This document shows positions 1 to 8,500 of a stretch of DNA of 46,247 bases, one piece after another. The notes under the pieces were generated by a model that was not told the DNA's origin, did not search any database, and saw only the letters and a list, made by a program, of their open reading frames with translations. The position numbers and the translations under genes were made by a program. Origin of the DNA: Burkholderiales bacterium (lineage in GTDB: Bacteria > Pseudomonadota > Gammaproteobacteria > Burkholderiales > Casimicrobiaceae); assembly GCA_020852555.1 (NCBI GenBank), contig JADZAQ010000242.1:1-46247 (forward strand). Direction: 5' to 3'. Numbering within the stretch: position 1 is the first letter of the stretch; the number at the start of each line of letters is the position of its first letter.

Positions 1-122
1 CTAGTGCGGCGACGCGGCTGCCGGCGCGCGGAACTCGCCACCGCGGCTCGTGCCCAACACCGCGTCTTGAACGTTCGCAACCATGCGCGGCGCCCCGCGC
101 GCCCGATGACGAAGGAGTTTCG
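1..122. other. Upstream flank of dsbA with ribosome binding site
   Basis: This short flank has no complete gene. A TAG at 2-4 could be the stop of a gene entering from the left; in many betaproteobacteria a SPOR-domain gene precedes dsbA, but nothing here proves that. A strong Shine-Dalgarno, GAAGGAG at 111-117, sits five bases before the dsbA ATG and fixes that start. Confidence 0.5.
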
Positions 123-794
123 ATGAGCACGACCGCAATCCTGTCCACCTTCCGTGCCGCGGTGCGCGGCGTCGGTGCGCTCGCGCTGGCCGCGTACCTG
201 ACCGCCGGGGTATCCGCGCAAGGCATGGTCGAGGGCACCAACTACCTGCGCCTCCAGAATCCGCAGCCGGTGGAGACGGGGAAGAACATCGAGGTGATCG
301 AGTTCTTCTCGTATGGCTGCCCGCACTGCGGCGAGCTCGAGCCGTACCTGCAGACCTGGCTCAAGACGAAGCCCGCCGACGTCACCTTCCGTCGCGTACC
401 GGTGATGTTCCAGCCGCGCTGGGAGAGCTTGGCGCGCGTCTACTACACGCTCGACGCGCTGGGCGACGAGCCCAAGCTCTCGCCGGAGGTATTCGCCGCG
501 ATCTACAGCAAGGGTGTGCCGCTGTGGAACGAGAAGGACTTCCTCGATTGGGGCGCGAGCAAGGGGCTCGACCGGAAGAAAATCGAGGACATCTACAAGT
601 CGTTCGCGGTCGTCGGCAAGGTCAATCGCGCGAAGCAACTCGCCGCCGCGTACAACATCCAGTCCACGCCGACGCTCATCGTCGACGGCAAGTTCATCAC
701 CGGACCCGACAAGGTTCCTCAGGGGCACGCGTCGATCCCGGCGGCGCTCGATGCGATGATCCAGAAGGCGCGCGCCGAGCGGCCGAAGTCGTAG
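123..794 (+). CDS. dsbA: Periplasmic thiol:disulfide interchange protein DsbA
   Basis: DsbA-family oxidoreductase that introduces disulfide bonds into exported proteins in the periplasm and is normally reoxidised by DsbB. The 223-residue protein starts with a hydrophobic signal peptide ending near AQG at about residue 33. The redox motif CPHC (Cys66 and Cys69) lies in the context FFSYGCPHCGELEP, and the cis-proline loop is seen as STPTLIVDGK near residue 180. Length and motif match classic DsbA. The ATG is supported by GAAGGAG five bases upstream. The next gene, an SDR, starts 35 bases after the stop on the same strand, an order common in betaproteobacteria. Confidence 0.95.
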   Translation: MSTTAILSTFRAAVRGVGALALAAYLTAGVSAQGMVEGTNYLRLQNPQPVETGKNIEVIEFFSYGCPHCGELEPYLQTWLKTKPADVTFRRVPVMFQPRWESLARVYYTLDALGDEPKLSPEVFAAIYSKGVPLWNEKDFLDWGASKGLDRKKIEDIYKSFAVVGKVNRAKQLAAAYNIQSTPTLIVDGKFITGPDKVPQGHASIPAALDAMIQKARAERPKS

Positions 795-829
795 CGCGCG
801 GTCGCGCCGTCCGAACCGTCGCCGCGCGC

Positions 830-1588
830 ATGCGGGTTTTCCTCACCGGAGCTTCATCGGGCCTGGGGGAGGCGCTGGCGCGGCTTTATGCCCGACAGGG
901 AGCGGCGCTCGGCCTCTTCGCGCGTCGCGAGAGCGAGCTCGCGCGGATCGCCGCGAGCCTCGCCCCGGCCACGGTGCTGACGTACGCCGGCGACGTGCGT
1001 GAGCCCGACGACCTCGCCCGCGCCGCGGCGGATTTCCAAGCGCGCTTCGGCTGCCCCGACGTCGTCATCGCCAACGCCGGGATCTCGCGCGGCACGCTCA
1101 CCGACGAACCCGAGGACCTGCCGGCGTTTCGCGCGGTATTCGAGACGAACGTGCTCGGCATGGTGCACACTTTCGCGCCGTTCGTGCGCGAGATGCGGGC
1201 CGGTGGCGCAGGGATTCTCGCCGGCATCGCCAGCGTCGCCGGCTTCCGCGGCCTGCCGGGCTCGGGCGCGTACTGCGGTTCCAAATCGGCCGCCATCACC
1301 TATCTCGAATCGCTGCGCATCGAACTGCGCGGCTCGGGCGTCGCCGTGGTCACCGTGTGCCCCGGGTTCATCGCCACCCCGCTCACCGCGCGCAATCCCT
1401 ACCGGATGCCGTTTCTCCTGACGCCCGACGCGGCGGCGGCACAAACCGCGCGGGCGATCGCCCGGCGCAGCCGTTTCCACGTCCTCCCCTGGCAGATGGC
1501 GCTCTTCGGACGCGTGCTGCGCTGCCTGCCCCGCCCGCTCTTCGATCGGGCGGTGGCTGGCCGCGCCCGCAAGCCTCGTCACCCCTGA
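830..1588 (+). CDS. Short-chain dehydrogenase/reductase (SDR)
   Basis: A 252-residue classical SDR, an NAD(P)-dependent oxidoreductase with a Rossmann fold. The cofactor-binding TGASSGLG motif is at the extreme N-terminus (MRVFLTGASSGLGEAL), followed by NAG (VIANAGISRG) and the catalytic YxxxK as YCGSKSA, with a preceding Ser in ASVAG. The reading frame is open far upstream, but the ATG at 830 puts the glycine motif at the usual distance from the N-terminus, so it is chosen as start. The substrate cannot be read from the sequence. The stop overlaps the probable CTG start of the next gene, so the two are likely cotranscribed with dsbA. Confidence 0.9.
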   Translation: MRVFLTGASSGLGEALARLYARQGAALGLFARRESELARIAASLAPATVLTYAGDVREPDDLARAAADFQARFGCPDVVIANAGISRGTLTDEPEDLPAFRAVFETNVLGMVHTFAPFVREMRAGGAGILAGIASVAGFRGLPGSGAYCGSKSAAITYLESLRIELRGSGVAVVTVCPGFIATPLTARNPYRMPFLLTPDAAAAQTARAIARRSRFHVLPWQMALFGRVLRCLPRPLFDRAVAGRARKPRHP

Positions 1589-2391
1589 ACGCGACCCTCA
1601 TCGACTGGGCTGGCGTCGCGCAGCCGCCTGCGCTGGAGGCGCCACGCATCGCCTGCCTCGTGCCGAGTCTCACCGAGCTCCTCTTCGACCTGGGACTCGG
1701 CGACAACGTCGTCGCGCGCACCGGGTTCTGCGTCCATCCCCGCGCCGCGCGGGCGGTGCCCAAGATCGGCGGCACCAAGGACCCCGATCTCGATCGGTTG
1801 CGCGCGCTCGCGCCCACGCACCTGGTGGTGAACGTCGACGAGAACCGGCGCGAGGACGTCGACGCCGCACGCGCCTTCATCCCGCAGGTGATCGTCACGC
1901 ATCCGCAGGTCCCCGCCGACAATGCGCGGCTGTTCGCCCTCTTCGGCGCGATCTTCGATCGCTCCGCGGCGGCGGCTGCGCTCACCCGCGAGCTCGACGC
2001 GGCGCTGGCCTTCACACGCGAGGCTACACATCGGCTGCCCCGCGAGAGCGTCCTCTACCTCATCTGGCGCAAGCCGTGGATGACCGTCGCGCGTGACACC
2101 TACGTCGGCGCGACGCTCGGCCTCGTCGGCTGGGATACGCTGCCTGCCGCCGCCGCGCGGCGCTACCCCGAAATCGCCGACGATGCGCCGGAGTGGCACG
2201 CCGCCGAGCGCCTCCTGCTGTCGACCGAGCCGTATGCGTTCCGGCCGCGCGATGTGAGCGCGCTCGCCGCCGAGCGCGGCAAGCCCGCGCAGCTCGTCGA
2301 CGGTGAGCACGCCTCGTGGTATGGCTCGCGGGCGAGCCCGGGCTTGCGCCGGCTCGCTGCGCTGCGCGTCGCGCTCGCCGGCAACGCGTGA
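1585..2391 (+). CDS. BtuF-like cobalamin/iron-siderophore binding-fold protein, non-canonical start
   Basis: The protein belongs to the helical-backbone metal receptor family (COG0614, BtuF/FhuD-like). Conserved features include RIACLVPSLTELLFDLGLGDNVVARTGFC at the N-terminus, KIGGTKDPDLDRLRALAPTHLVVN, and LYLIWRKPWMTVARDTYVGATL in the second lobe. About 268 residues follow the SDR stop. No signal peptide is visible, so either the protein acts in the cytoplasm or its true N-terminus is not recognised. There is no ATG, GTG or TTG at a sensible distance; the best candidate is CTG at 1585, which overlaps the SDR stop as CTGA. The start is therefore uncertain, while the body of the protein is clear. 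Ligand unknown; vitamin B12 or a metal chelate is plausible from the family. Confidence 0.75.
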   Translation: MNATLIDWAGVAQPPALEAPRIACLVPSLTELLFDLGLGDNVVARTGFCVHPRAARAVPKIGGTKDPDLDRLRALAPTHLVVNVDENRREDVDAARAFIPQVIVTHPQVPADNARLFALFGAIFDRSAAAAALTRELDAALAFTREATHRLPRESVLYLIWRKPWMTVARDTYVGATLGLVGWDTLPAAAARRYPEIADDAPEWHAAERLLLSTEPYAFRPRDVSALAAERGKPAQLVDGEHASWYGSRASPGLRRLAALRVALAGNA

Positions 2392-2393
2392 GA

Positions 2394-2423
2394 AAAGGCC
2401 CCGCGGCTCGCGCCTGCGGGGCC
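2394..2423 (-). terminator. Intrinsic terminator after the autotransporter gene
   Basis: Perfect 8-bp arms GGCCCCGC (2397-2404) and GCGGGGCC (2416-2423) with an 11-base loop. Read on the minus strand, the hairpin is followed by TTTT (complement of 2393-2396), so it suits the leftward gene ending at 2465. It may also stop rightward reading from the BtuF-like gene. Confidence 0.75.
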
Positions 2424-2464
2424 CCGTGCGAAGCGGCGGCCGATGCCGCCGTCCCGCTCCTCGA

Positions 2465-4249
2465 TTACAGCGGTACGCGAATGCCGACCGTGATCGCCCA
2501 GAAATCGCCGTCGTCCTTGCCGGCGGACGCATTGCCGGAGACGAAGCCAGCGACCTTGCCGAAGTCCTTGCTGACCCCGACGTCGAAGAGCCACCAGTTG
2601 CTATCCTGCTTGAAGCCGGGGACCTGGTACCAGCCGTTGAGCGTGTTGGGCTTGGTGTTCACCTGGCGCGTCTCGGCGTCGAAGTCGTATTCCCAGGTGA
2701 CTCGGGCGAACGGACGGAACCCGGCCACGACACCCGTCGCCTGATAGCCCAGGCTCGACCACAGCGGGTTCTGCTTTTGCTGGTCGTAGGTGAGCGCGGT
2801 GCTGTCGCTGCCGTTCTCGCTGAACTGTCGCACCACGATGTTCTCGTAGGTGAGCTTGGCGAAGGGGCCGTGGCTGATGTCCTTGTAGTTGAACCAGTAG
2901 CCGCCCAGGAGCCGGACGACGTTGTGGTAGCCGCGCGTCGATCCGACCTCGCTGCGCGTGGTCGCGCCGAGCTGGATGTAGCGCGTGGTGTCGACGTCGA
3001 GCGAGCCCATGCCGAGCGTGGCGCCGATGTACCAGGGTCCCTCGCCGTAGCCCACGTACGCCGTGAGGTTGGGCTCGCGCACCTTGAAGTTGCCGTTGTT
3101 GTTGCCGTAATCGCCCTTCTGCTCGGAATAGGCGAACTGGAGGCCCGCCAGCATGCGGTCGCTCACGCGCATGTCGCCGCCGACGGCGATCGTGTTGAGG
3201 TTGGCATCGCCGGCGAGTCCCGCACCCGTGATGTCGGGGTTGGCGTAGTCGTACGCGGCCCAGGTCTGGAACTTGCCCGGCGAGCCCGGCGCATTGATCG
3301 CCGACATCATGCGCCCGTCGAGCGTGCGCCACTGCGCGCGCTCGATGTCGAGCGGCGCCTGGGCGAGTGCCGCCATCTGTTGCGGCCCGGTGATCATCGA
3401 GGCGATCGCCTGCGCCTGCAGGAGGGTCGCGCCGGTGGTCGGATGCACGCCGTCGGCGAACACGTAGTTCAAGTTGGCGTCGGGCGCGACGAGCGTGGCC
3501 GGCGTGCAATTCACCGAGCTTGGCACCGTGCAGGCGACGCCCTTGGTGTCGGTGAATCCGTACAGCGCCGGATTGGCGAGAATCTCGTTGAAGAGCGCGT
3601 TGGTGTTGAACTGGATGACGCGCAGGTCCGCCGCGCCGATCGCCGCGTTGAGCGTCGAGTTGAACAACCCGGCGAGTCCGGACAGCCCGGCCTGCGCCGC
3701 AGGCCCCTGCGCCGCGGCGCTGGGCGTCTTGCCGAGGTCGGGCAGGTTCTGCACGATGACGTACTGCGCGCCGGCGGCCTTGAGCTTGCCCACCGCGGTG
3801 GCGAGGTCGGTCGCGGCCTGCACGGTGCCCGCCTGCGCCCCCGCCGGATTCGTCGCCGCGAGGAAGAAGATGTCGTTGGCGCCGCCCTGGATCTGGTAGA
3901 GCGCGTCACGGTTCAAGAGCACGTTGGGCAGGAACGCATTCACCTGCTGCATGATCGAGACATTGGGCACGCCGGGCGGCACCAGCGGCGACTGCGCGTT
4001 GACCATCGCGCCACCTTGCGCAAAGTCGTTGCCGCCCTGGAACGACGGCGTCACGGTGAGCCCGAACGCCTGCCCGACGTACATCGGCGTGACGAGCCCC
4101 GGATTGGTGGTGAAGCGCGCGCCGTACTGCCCGGCATCGCTCAAGCTATCGCCGAAGATGTAAGTATTCGTGAACTGCGCCGAGGCCGTGCCGGCACAAA
4201 ACGCGAGCGCGAGGGCCCCGGCCACCGTGGTCGGGCGGAATGTCCGCAT
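2465..4249 (-). CDS. GDSL-family esterase/lipase autotransporter
   Basis: A 594-residue type Va autotransporter esterase of the EstA kind. An N-terminal signal peptide ends near ASA-Q (residue 25). The passenger domain follows with GDSL block I FGDSLSDAG (nucleophile Ser35), block III GGAND, and the catalytic Asp/His block seen as ADGVHP. The C-terminal ~270 residues, beginning around the WAAYDYANPDITG region, alternate aromatic and polar residues and end in TVGIRVPL, as expected for an autotransporter barrel. The ATG has AAGGAGA six bases upstream. It should hydrolyse ester bonds at the cell surface; the natural substrate is unknown. It is transcribed alone, divergently from the FecR-like gene, and ends in a strong terminator. 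Confidence 0.9.
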   Translation of the reverse strand: MRTFRPTTVAGALALAFCAGTASAQFTNTYIFGDSLSDAGQYGARFTTNPGLVTPMYVGQAFGLTVTPSFQGGNDFAQGGAMVNAQSPLVPPGVPNVSIMQQVNAFLPNVLLNRDALYQIQGGANDIFFLAATNPAGAQAGTVQAATDLATAVGKLKAAGAQYVIVQNLPDLGKTPSAAAQGPAAQAGLSGLAGLFNSTLNAAIGAADLRVIQFNTNALFNEILANPALYGFTDTKGVACTVPSSVNCTPATLVAPDANLNYVFADGVHPTTGATLLQAQAIASMITGPQQMAALAQAPLDIERAQWRTLDGRMMSAINAPGSPGKFQTWAAYDYANPDITGAGLAGDANLNTIAVGGDMRVSDRMLAGLQFAYSEQKGDYGNNNGNFKVREPNLTAYVGYGEGPWYIGATLGMGSLDVDTTRYIQLGATTRSEVGSTRGYHNVVRLLGGYWFNYKDISHGPFAKLTYENIVVRQFSENGSDSTALTYDQQKQNPLWSSLGYQATGVVAGFRPFARVTWEYDFDAETRQVNTKPNTLNGWYQVPGFKQDSNWWLFDVGVSKDFGKVAGFVSGNASAGKDDGDFWAITVGIRVPL

Positions 4250-4309
4250 GTCGTATCTCCTTGTAATGACGGGAATCGCCGGCCTGCATAGGGCCTTCGG
4301 GGATGCGCC

Positions 4310-4315
4310 ATTCTA
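4310..4315 (-). promoter_or_regulatory. Candidate -10 element for the autotransporter gene
   Basis: On the minus strand this reads TAGAAT, five of six matches to TATAAT, about 60 bases before the ATG. No convincing -35 hexamer is seen at 16-18 bases, so the call is tentative. Confidence 0.3.
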
Positions 4316-4426
4316 ATGCACAACCCGCCATCGCGATCCTGCCGGGCGGCGGCGGGAGCGCGTCAACGAACGGGCTGCGGCGGACGTTGTCTCAATCACT
4401 CGTAGAAACACGGGGTTTCGCTCGCC

Positions 4427-6655
4427 ATGAATACGCTTCCACGATCGGCCCAGGCGTCCCGCACCGGATGCAGCGTTGCGCCGCTCACGGCCGGACTGTG
4501 CCGGCTCGCCGCCGCGGCGATCGCCGCGCTCGCGCTCGTCGCCGGCACCGCTCTCGCGCAAGCCGCGGGCGATCTCCCCGGCCGCGTGGGGCGTGTCGCC
4601 GACCTGGCCGGCGAGCTCTTCCTCGCTGCGCAGGACAAGCCCGACGCGTGGGCTGCCGTCGGGATCAACTATCCGGTGGCGTCCGGCGACAACCTGTGGC
4701 TTGGCGGCGACGGGCGCGCCGAGGTGGACTTCGGCGGCGGCCAGTTCCGCTTCGCCGGCGACACGAGCCTGCACGTGTCGCAACTCGACGACACCCACTT
4801 TTCCCTCTTCGTGGCGCAGGGCCGCGTCAGCGTGCGCGTACGCGGGCTCGAGCCCGGCGACGTGGCGACGATCGACACGCCGAATGCGCAGATCGCGATC
4901 ACCCGTCCGGGCCTGTACCGCATCGAGGTCACCGACGATCGCCAGCACACGGTGGTCATCGTGCGCGAAGGCGAGGTGAACGTGCAGACGCAGGCTGCCG
5001 TGCAGCAGGTCCTGCCGGGCCAGGCGGCGTACGTCGAGGGCGCCGATCCCCAGTTCGCGAACGTCCAGAACGGCATCGGGCAGGACGGCTTCGATGCCTG
5101 GGTCGCCAGCCGCGATCGACTCTACCGCACGCGTGGCAATGCCTACGTGTCGCCGCAGATGGTGGGCGCCGCCGACCTCGATCGTTACGGCACCTGGCAG
5201 GAATCCCCGCAGTACGGCGCGGTGTGGTATCCGAGCGACGTTGCCGCCGACTGGGCGCCGTATCGCAACGGTTACTGGGTGAACGTCGGCACCTGGGGTC
5301 CAACCTGGGTCGATTTCGCGCCGTGGGGCTACGCACCCTTCCATTACGGCCGCTGGGCGTTCATCGGAGGCCGCTGGGGCTGGTGTCCTGGCGCCTTCAC
5401 GCCGCGTCCGCTGTGGGCGCCGGCGCTCGTCGCCTGGACCGGCGGCGCCGGCTGGACGCTGTCGGTGAGTGCAGGCGCACCGGTCTACGGCTGGATACCG
5501 CTCGGCTGGGGCGAACCGTTTCGCCCCTGGTGGGGCCACTGCTCGGCCGGCTGTTGGGATCGCTTCAACCGACCGGTCGCGGTGAACGTGACGGTGGTGC
5601 GCCCGTGGAGTCCGCCACCGACGCACTGGCGCAATGCCAGCGTCCCGGGCGGGATTACCGCCGTGCCGTTCCGGTCGTTCGAAAGCCGCGAACCGGTCGC
5701 GCGAAACATGGTGCGGGTGCCGCGCGACGTGGTGGCGGTAGCGCCCGTGCTGGCGAGCCCGCCGGTGATGCGCAACGACGTGGTGCGCGCCGGGGTCGGT
5801 CGTTCGCCGGCCGCCCCACCGCCGGCGTCATCGCTGCAGCCGGCATTCGCGCGGCCGCTGCCGACGGCGCCCATGGGCGCCGCGCCGGCGTCGCCGCCGG
5901 GTGCGGCGGCCGGCCCGGATGGCGCACGCGGTCGAGTCGGCAGCGCGGGTCCCGCCGGCGCCGTGCCGCCCGCGGCGGGAACGGCGGGCTCCGGTGTCGT
6001 GCCGCGCGCCGCCCCTGGCGTGGCGGCGCCGGTGCCGTCGACGGGCAGGCCCCCCAGCGCCAACCCGCGTTCGGCTGAATCGCCATCGTCCACGTCGCGC
6101 GAGCCGCGGGTCGGGATGCCGACGCCGTCGTCGGTCACGAGCCAGCAGCCGGGGTCGCGCGCGCCATCGCCGATGACGTCGCCGGGCTCGTCCGCGCCGC
6201 CCGCGGCGCGGATGGCGCCCGCCGGTTCGTCCACGGCGCCGCCCGCACGGGTGCTCGAAGCACCGACGTCGCCGGGGTCGATGGCGGCACCGCCGATGCG
6301 TGCGCAACCGCCGCAAGCGCCGCCGTCTTCGCCTGGACCACGGGCGCAGCCGCAAACGGTCGCCCCGCCGACGATGCGCGCGCCGCAGCACGAGGCCGCG
6401 CCACCCGCGATTCGCCCGTCGCCATCGCCGGTGCCGCCGGCAGCACCCGCACAGCGGGGCCCGGCGCCTGTTTCACCGCAGCAAGCCGCGCCGATGCGCA
6501 GCCTACCGCAGGCCGCACCGGCGCCGCACTCGGCCCCCGCCGCGCGTCCAGCCCCGGCGCCACGCGCCGCCCCGGAGTCGTCAGGCGGGGACGCGGCCCG
6601 CCAGGGGACCGACGCGGGGAACGCCGTACGCGGCGAGCGCGGACGGGAGCGCTGA
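4427..6655 (+). CDS. Secreted FecR-domain protein with aromatic-rich block and long proline-rich tail
   Basis: A 742-residue exported protein. A signal peptide spans about residues 1-45 (hydrophobic core followed by ALAQA). Residues ~50-205 resemble a FecR-like beta domain (GDNLWLGGDGRAEVDFGGGQFR, then IVREGEVNVQTQ). Residues ~215-400 are rich in Trp, Tyr and Gly, with repeated units such as YWVNVGTWGPTW and HYGRWAFIGGRWGW, resembling the DUF6600 type of protein. From about residue 445 to the end the chain is almost entirely Pro, Ala, Ser, Gly and Arg, so probably disordered. No sigma factor or TonB receptor gene lies beside it, so a role in iron signalling is not supported. Function unknown; an envelope or surface protein is likely. 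It converges on phaC with only three bases between stops. Confidence 0.8.
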   Translation: MNTLPRSAQASRTGCSVAPLTAGLCRLAAAAIAALALVAGTALAQAAGDLPGRVGRVADLAGELFLAAQDKPDAWAAVGINYPVASGDNLWLGGDGRAEVDFGGGQFRFAGDTSLHVSQLDDTHFSLFVAQGRVSVRVRGLEPGDVATIDTPNAQIAITRPGLYRIEVTDDRQHTVVIVREGEVNVQTQAAVQQVLPGQAAYVEGADPQFANVQNGIGQDGFDAWVASRDRLYRTRGNAYVSPQMVGAADLDRYGTWQESPQYGAVWYPSDVAADWAPYRNGYWVNVGTWGPTWVDFAPWGYAPFHYGRWAFIGGRWGWCPGAFTPRPLWAPALVAWTGGAGWTLSVSAGAPVYGWIPLGWGEPFRPWWGHCSAGCWDRFNRPVAVNVTVVRPWSPPPTHWRNASVPGGITAVPFRSFESREPVARNMVRVPRDVVAVAPVLASPPVMRNDVVRAGVGRSPAAPPPASSLQPAFARPLPTAPMGAAPASPPGAAAGPDGARGRVGSAGPAGAVPPAAGTAGSGVVPRAAPGVAAPVPSTGRPPSANPRSAESPSSTSREPRVGMPTPSSVTSQQPGSRAPSPMTSPGSSAPPAARMAPAGSSTAPPARVLEAPTSPGSMAAPPMRAQPPQAPPSSPGPRAQPQTVAPPTMRAPQHEAAPPAIRPSPSPVPPAAPAQRGPAPVSPQQAAPMRSLPQAAPAPHSAPAARPAPAPRAAPESSGGDAARQGTDAGNAVRGERGRER

Positions 6656-6658
6656 CGC

Positions 6659-8455
6659 CTACTTGGCGTCGGCGCGGATGCGCGCGTAGCTCCCCGGCGC
6701 GTCTTCGATGATCTTGAGAGCGCCCTTGCCCGGAATGCGTGGCGGCACCTCGCGGCCGAGGTACGGGGTGATCCACTGGCGCCAGTCGGGCCACCACGAG
6801 CCTTCGTGCTGCGTGGCGCCGCCGAACCACGCCTGCGCATCGCCCGGCAGCGTCTCGTTGGTCCAGTAGCCATACTTCACCGTGGTCGGTGGATTGACCA
6901 TGCCGGCGATATGCCCCGAGCCGGCGAGCACGAAGCGGTTCTTGCCGCGCAGGATCTGCGTGCCCGCGTAGGTGGTCTTCCACGGCGCGATGTGATCCTC
7001 GATCGCCGAGGCGAAGTACGCGGGTACGGTGACCTTCGCGAGGTCGATCTTCGTGTCGGCGAGCGTCAGCGCGCCCGGCTCGCGCAGGAGGTTCTTCATG
7101 TACATGTTGCGCAGGTAGTAGCTGTGCATCTTCGCGGGCATCCGCGTCGAGTCGCAGTTCCAGTGCAGGAGGTCGAACGGGAACGGATCGCGCCCCATGA
7201 GGTAGTTGTTGATGACGAACGACCAGATGAGATCGTTGGCGCGCAGCAGGTTGAAGGTCTGCGCCATCTCGCTGCCTTCGAGGTAGCCGCGCTCGTTCAT
7301 CTTCTTCTCGAGCGAGCTGACCTGGTCCTCGTCGATGAAGACCTCGAGTTCGCCCGCCGACGTGAAGTCGATGAGTGCGGTCATGAAGGTCGCGCTGGCG
7401 ATGCGCTTCGTCTTCTTCGCGGCGAGGTAGCCCAGCGTGGCGGCGAGCAGCGTGCCGCCGAGGCAGTAGCCGATGACGTTGGCGTCGGGCTCGCCGGTGG
7501 CTTCCTCGATCGCATCGAGTGCGGCGAGTGTGCCTTCGGTGAGGTAGTCCTCGAATCTCTTGTGCGCGAGATTGGCGTCCGGGTTGACCCACGAGACGAC
7601 GAACGTCGTCATGCCCTCGGCGACCGCCCAGCGCAGGAACGAATTCTTCTCGCGCAGATCGAGGATGTAGTACTTGTTGATCCACGGCGGGATCACGAGC
7701 AGCGGCCGCTTCCACACCTTCTTGGTCGCCGGCTCGTACTGGATCAGCTGGATGAGCTCGTTCTGGAAGACGACCTTGCCCGGAGTGGTGGCGATGTTGA
7801 CGCCCAACTCGAACGCCTTCGGATCGGTCATCGAGATACGCAATTTCCCGCCGCCGCGCTCGATGTCGTCGAGAAGGTTGTTCAAGCCCTTGACCAGATT
7901 CTGGCCGCCGGTGGCCACCGTTTCGCGGAACACTTCGGGATTGGTCAACGCGAAATTCGACGGCGCCAGTGCATCGATGTACTGCCGGGTGAAGAAATCG
8001 ACCTTCTTCTTGGTCGGCTCGGGCAGACCTTCGACGCTCGCCACCTGCTCGTGCATCCAGCGCGCGGTGATGAGATAGCTCTGCTTGATGTAGTCGAAGA
8101 GGAAGTGCTCGTGCCAGTCGTCGTGCTTGAAGCGCCGGTCGCCGTGCGCCGGCATCGCCACCGGGGTCGTATCGTGGCCGATGAGGCGCAGCATCGACCC
8201 CTGCCACAGGCTCATGTAGTCCCACCACAGGTTCATCTGCGATTCGGCGAGCTTGGCGGGATTGGCGAGGATCTGTGCCGCGAGTTCCATGAATGCCTGC
8301 CCGAGACCGAGTTCATCGGCGGGCAAGGCAGCGCCGGGCTGGGCATTGCGGGCGGCGAAATCGCTCATCACCTTGGCGCTCTTCTTCGCCGCTGCGGCGA
8401 GCGACTGGGCAACGGCGAGCGGATCGGGGGCCGGGGTGGCGGCGGGTGTCGACAT
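6659..8455 (-). CDS. phaC: Class I poly(3-hydroxyalkanoate) synthase
   Basis: PhaC polymerises (R)-3-hydroxyacyl-CoA into polyhydroxyalkanoate on the granule surface. The 598-residue length fits class I enzymes. The lipase-like box GYCLGG carries the catalytic Cys331; the acid and base are seen as SAIEDHIAPW and GSGHIAG near the C-terminus. Other family hallmarks are PLLVIPPWINKYYILDLR and SWVNPD. The ATG is preceded by GAGGAAG. No phaA, phaB or phasin lies next to it, so precursor supply is encoded elsewhere, though the thiolase at 11599 could in principle contribute acetoacetyl-CoA (inference). Confidence 0.96.
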   Translation of the reverse strand: MSTPAATPAPDPLAVAQSLAAAAKKSAKVMSDFAARNAQPGAALPADELGLGQAFMELAAQILANPAKLAESQMNLWWDYMSLWQGSMLRLIGHDTTPVAMPAHGDRRFKHDDWHEHFLFDYIKQSYLITARWMHEQVASVEGLPEPTKKKVDFFTRQYIDALAPSNFALTNPEVFRETVATGGQNLVKGLNNLLDDIERGGGKLRISMTDPKAFELGVNIATTPGKVVFQNELIQLIQYEPATKKVWKRPLLVIPPWINKYYILDLREKNSFLRWAVAEGMTTFVVSWVNPDANLAHKRFEDYLTEGTLAALDAIEEATGEPDANVIGYCLGGTLLAATLGYLAAKKTKRIASATFMTALIDFTSAGELEVFIDEDQVSSLEKKMNERGYLEGSEMAQTFNLLRANDLIWSFVINNYLMGRDPFPFDLLHWNCDSTRMPAKMHSYYLRNMYMKNLLREPGALTLADTKIDLAKVTVPAYFASAIEDHIAPWKTTYAGTQILRGKNRFVLAGSGHIAGMVNPPTTVKYGYWTNETLPGDAQAWFGGATQHEGSWWPDWRQWITPYLGREVPPRIPGKGALKIIEDAPGSYARIRADAK

Positions 8456-8500
8456 CGTTTCTTCCTCTGTCCTGGGTGCCGGGTTGCGGTGGTTACGTTA

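Noticed and set aside
2303-4291. 662-codon rightward open frame opposite the GDSL autotransporter
   Set aside because: The leftward frame has a signal peptide, GDSL catalytic blocks, a Shine-Dalgarno and a terminator; the rightward one has none of these.
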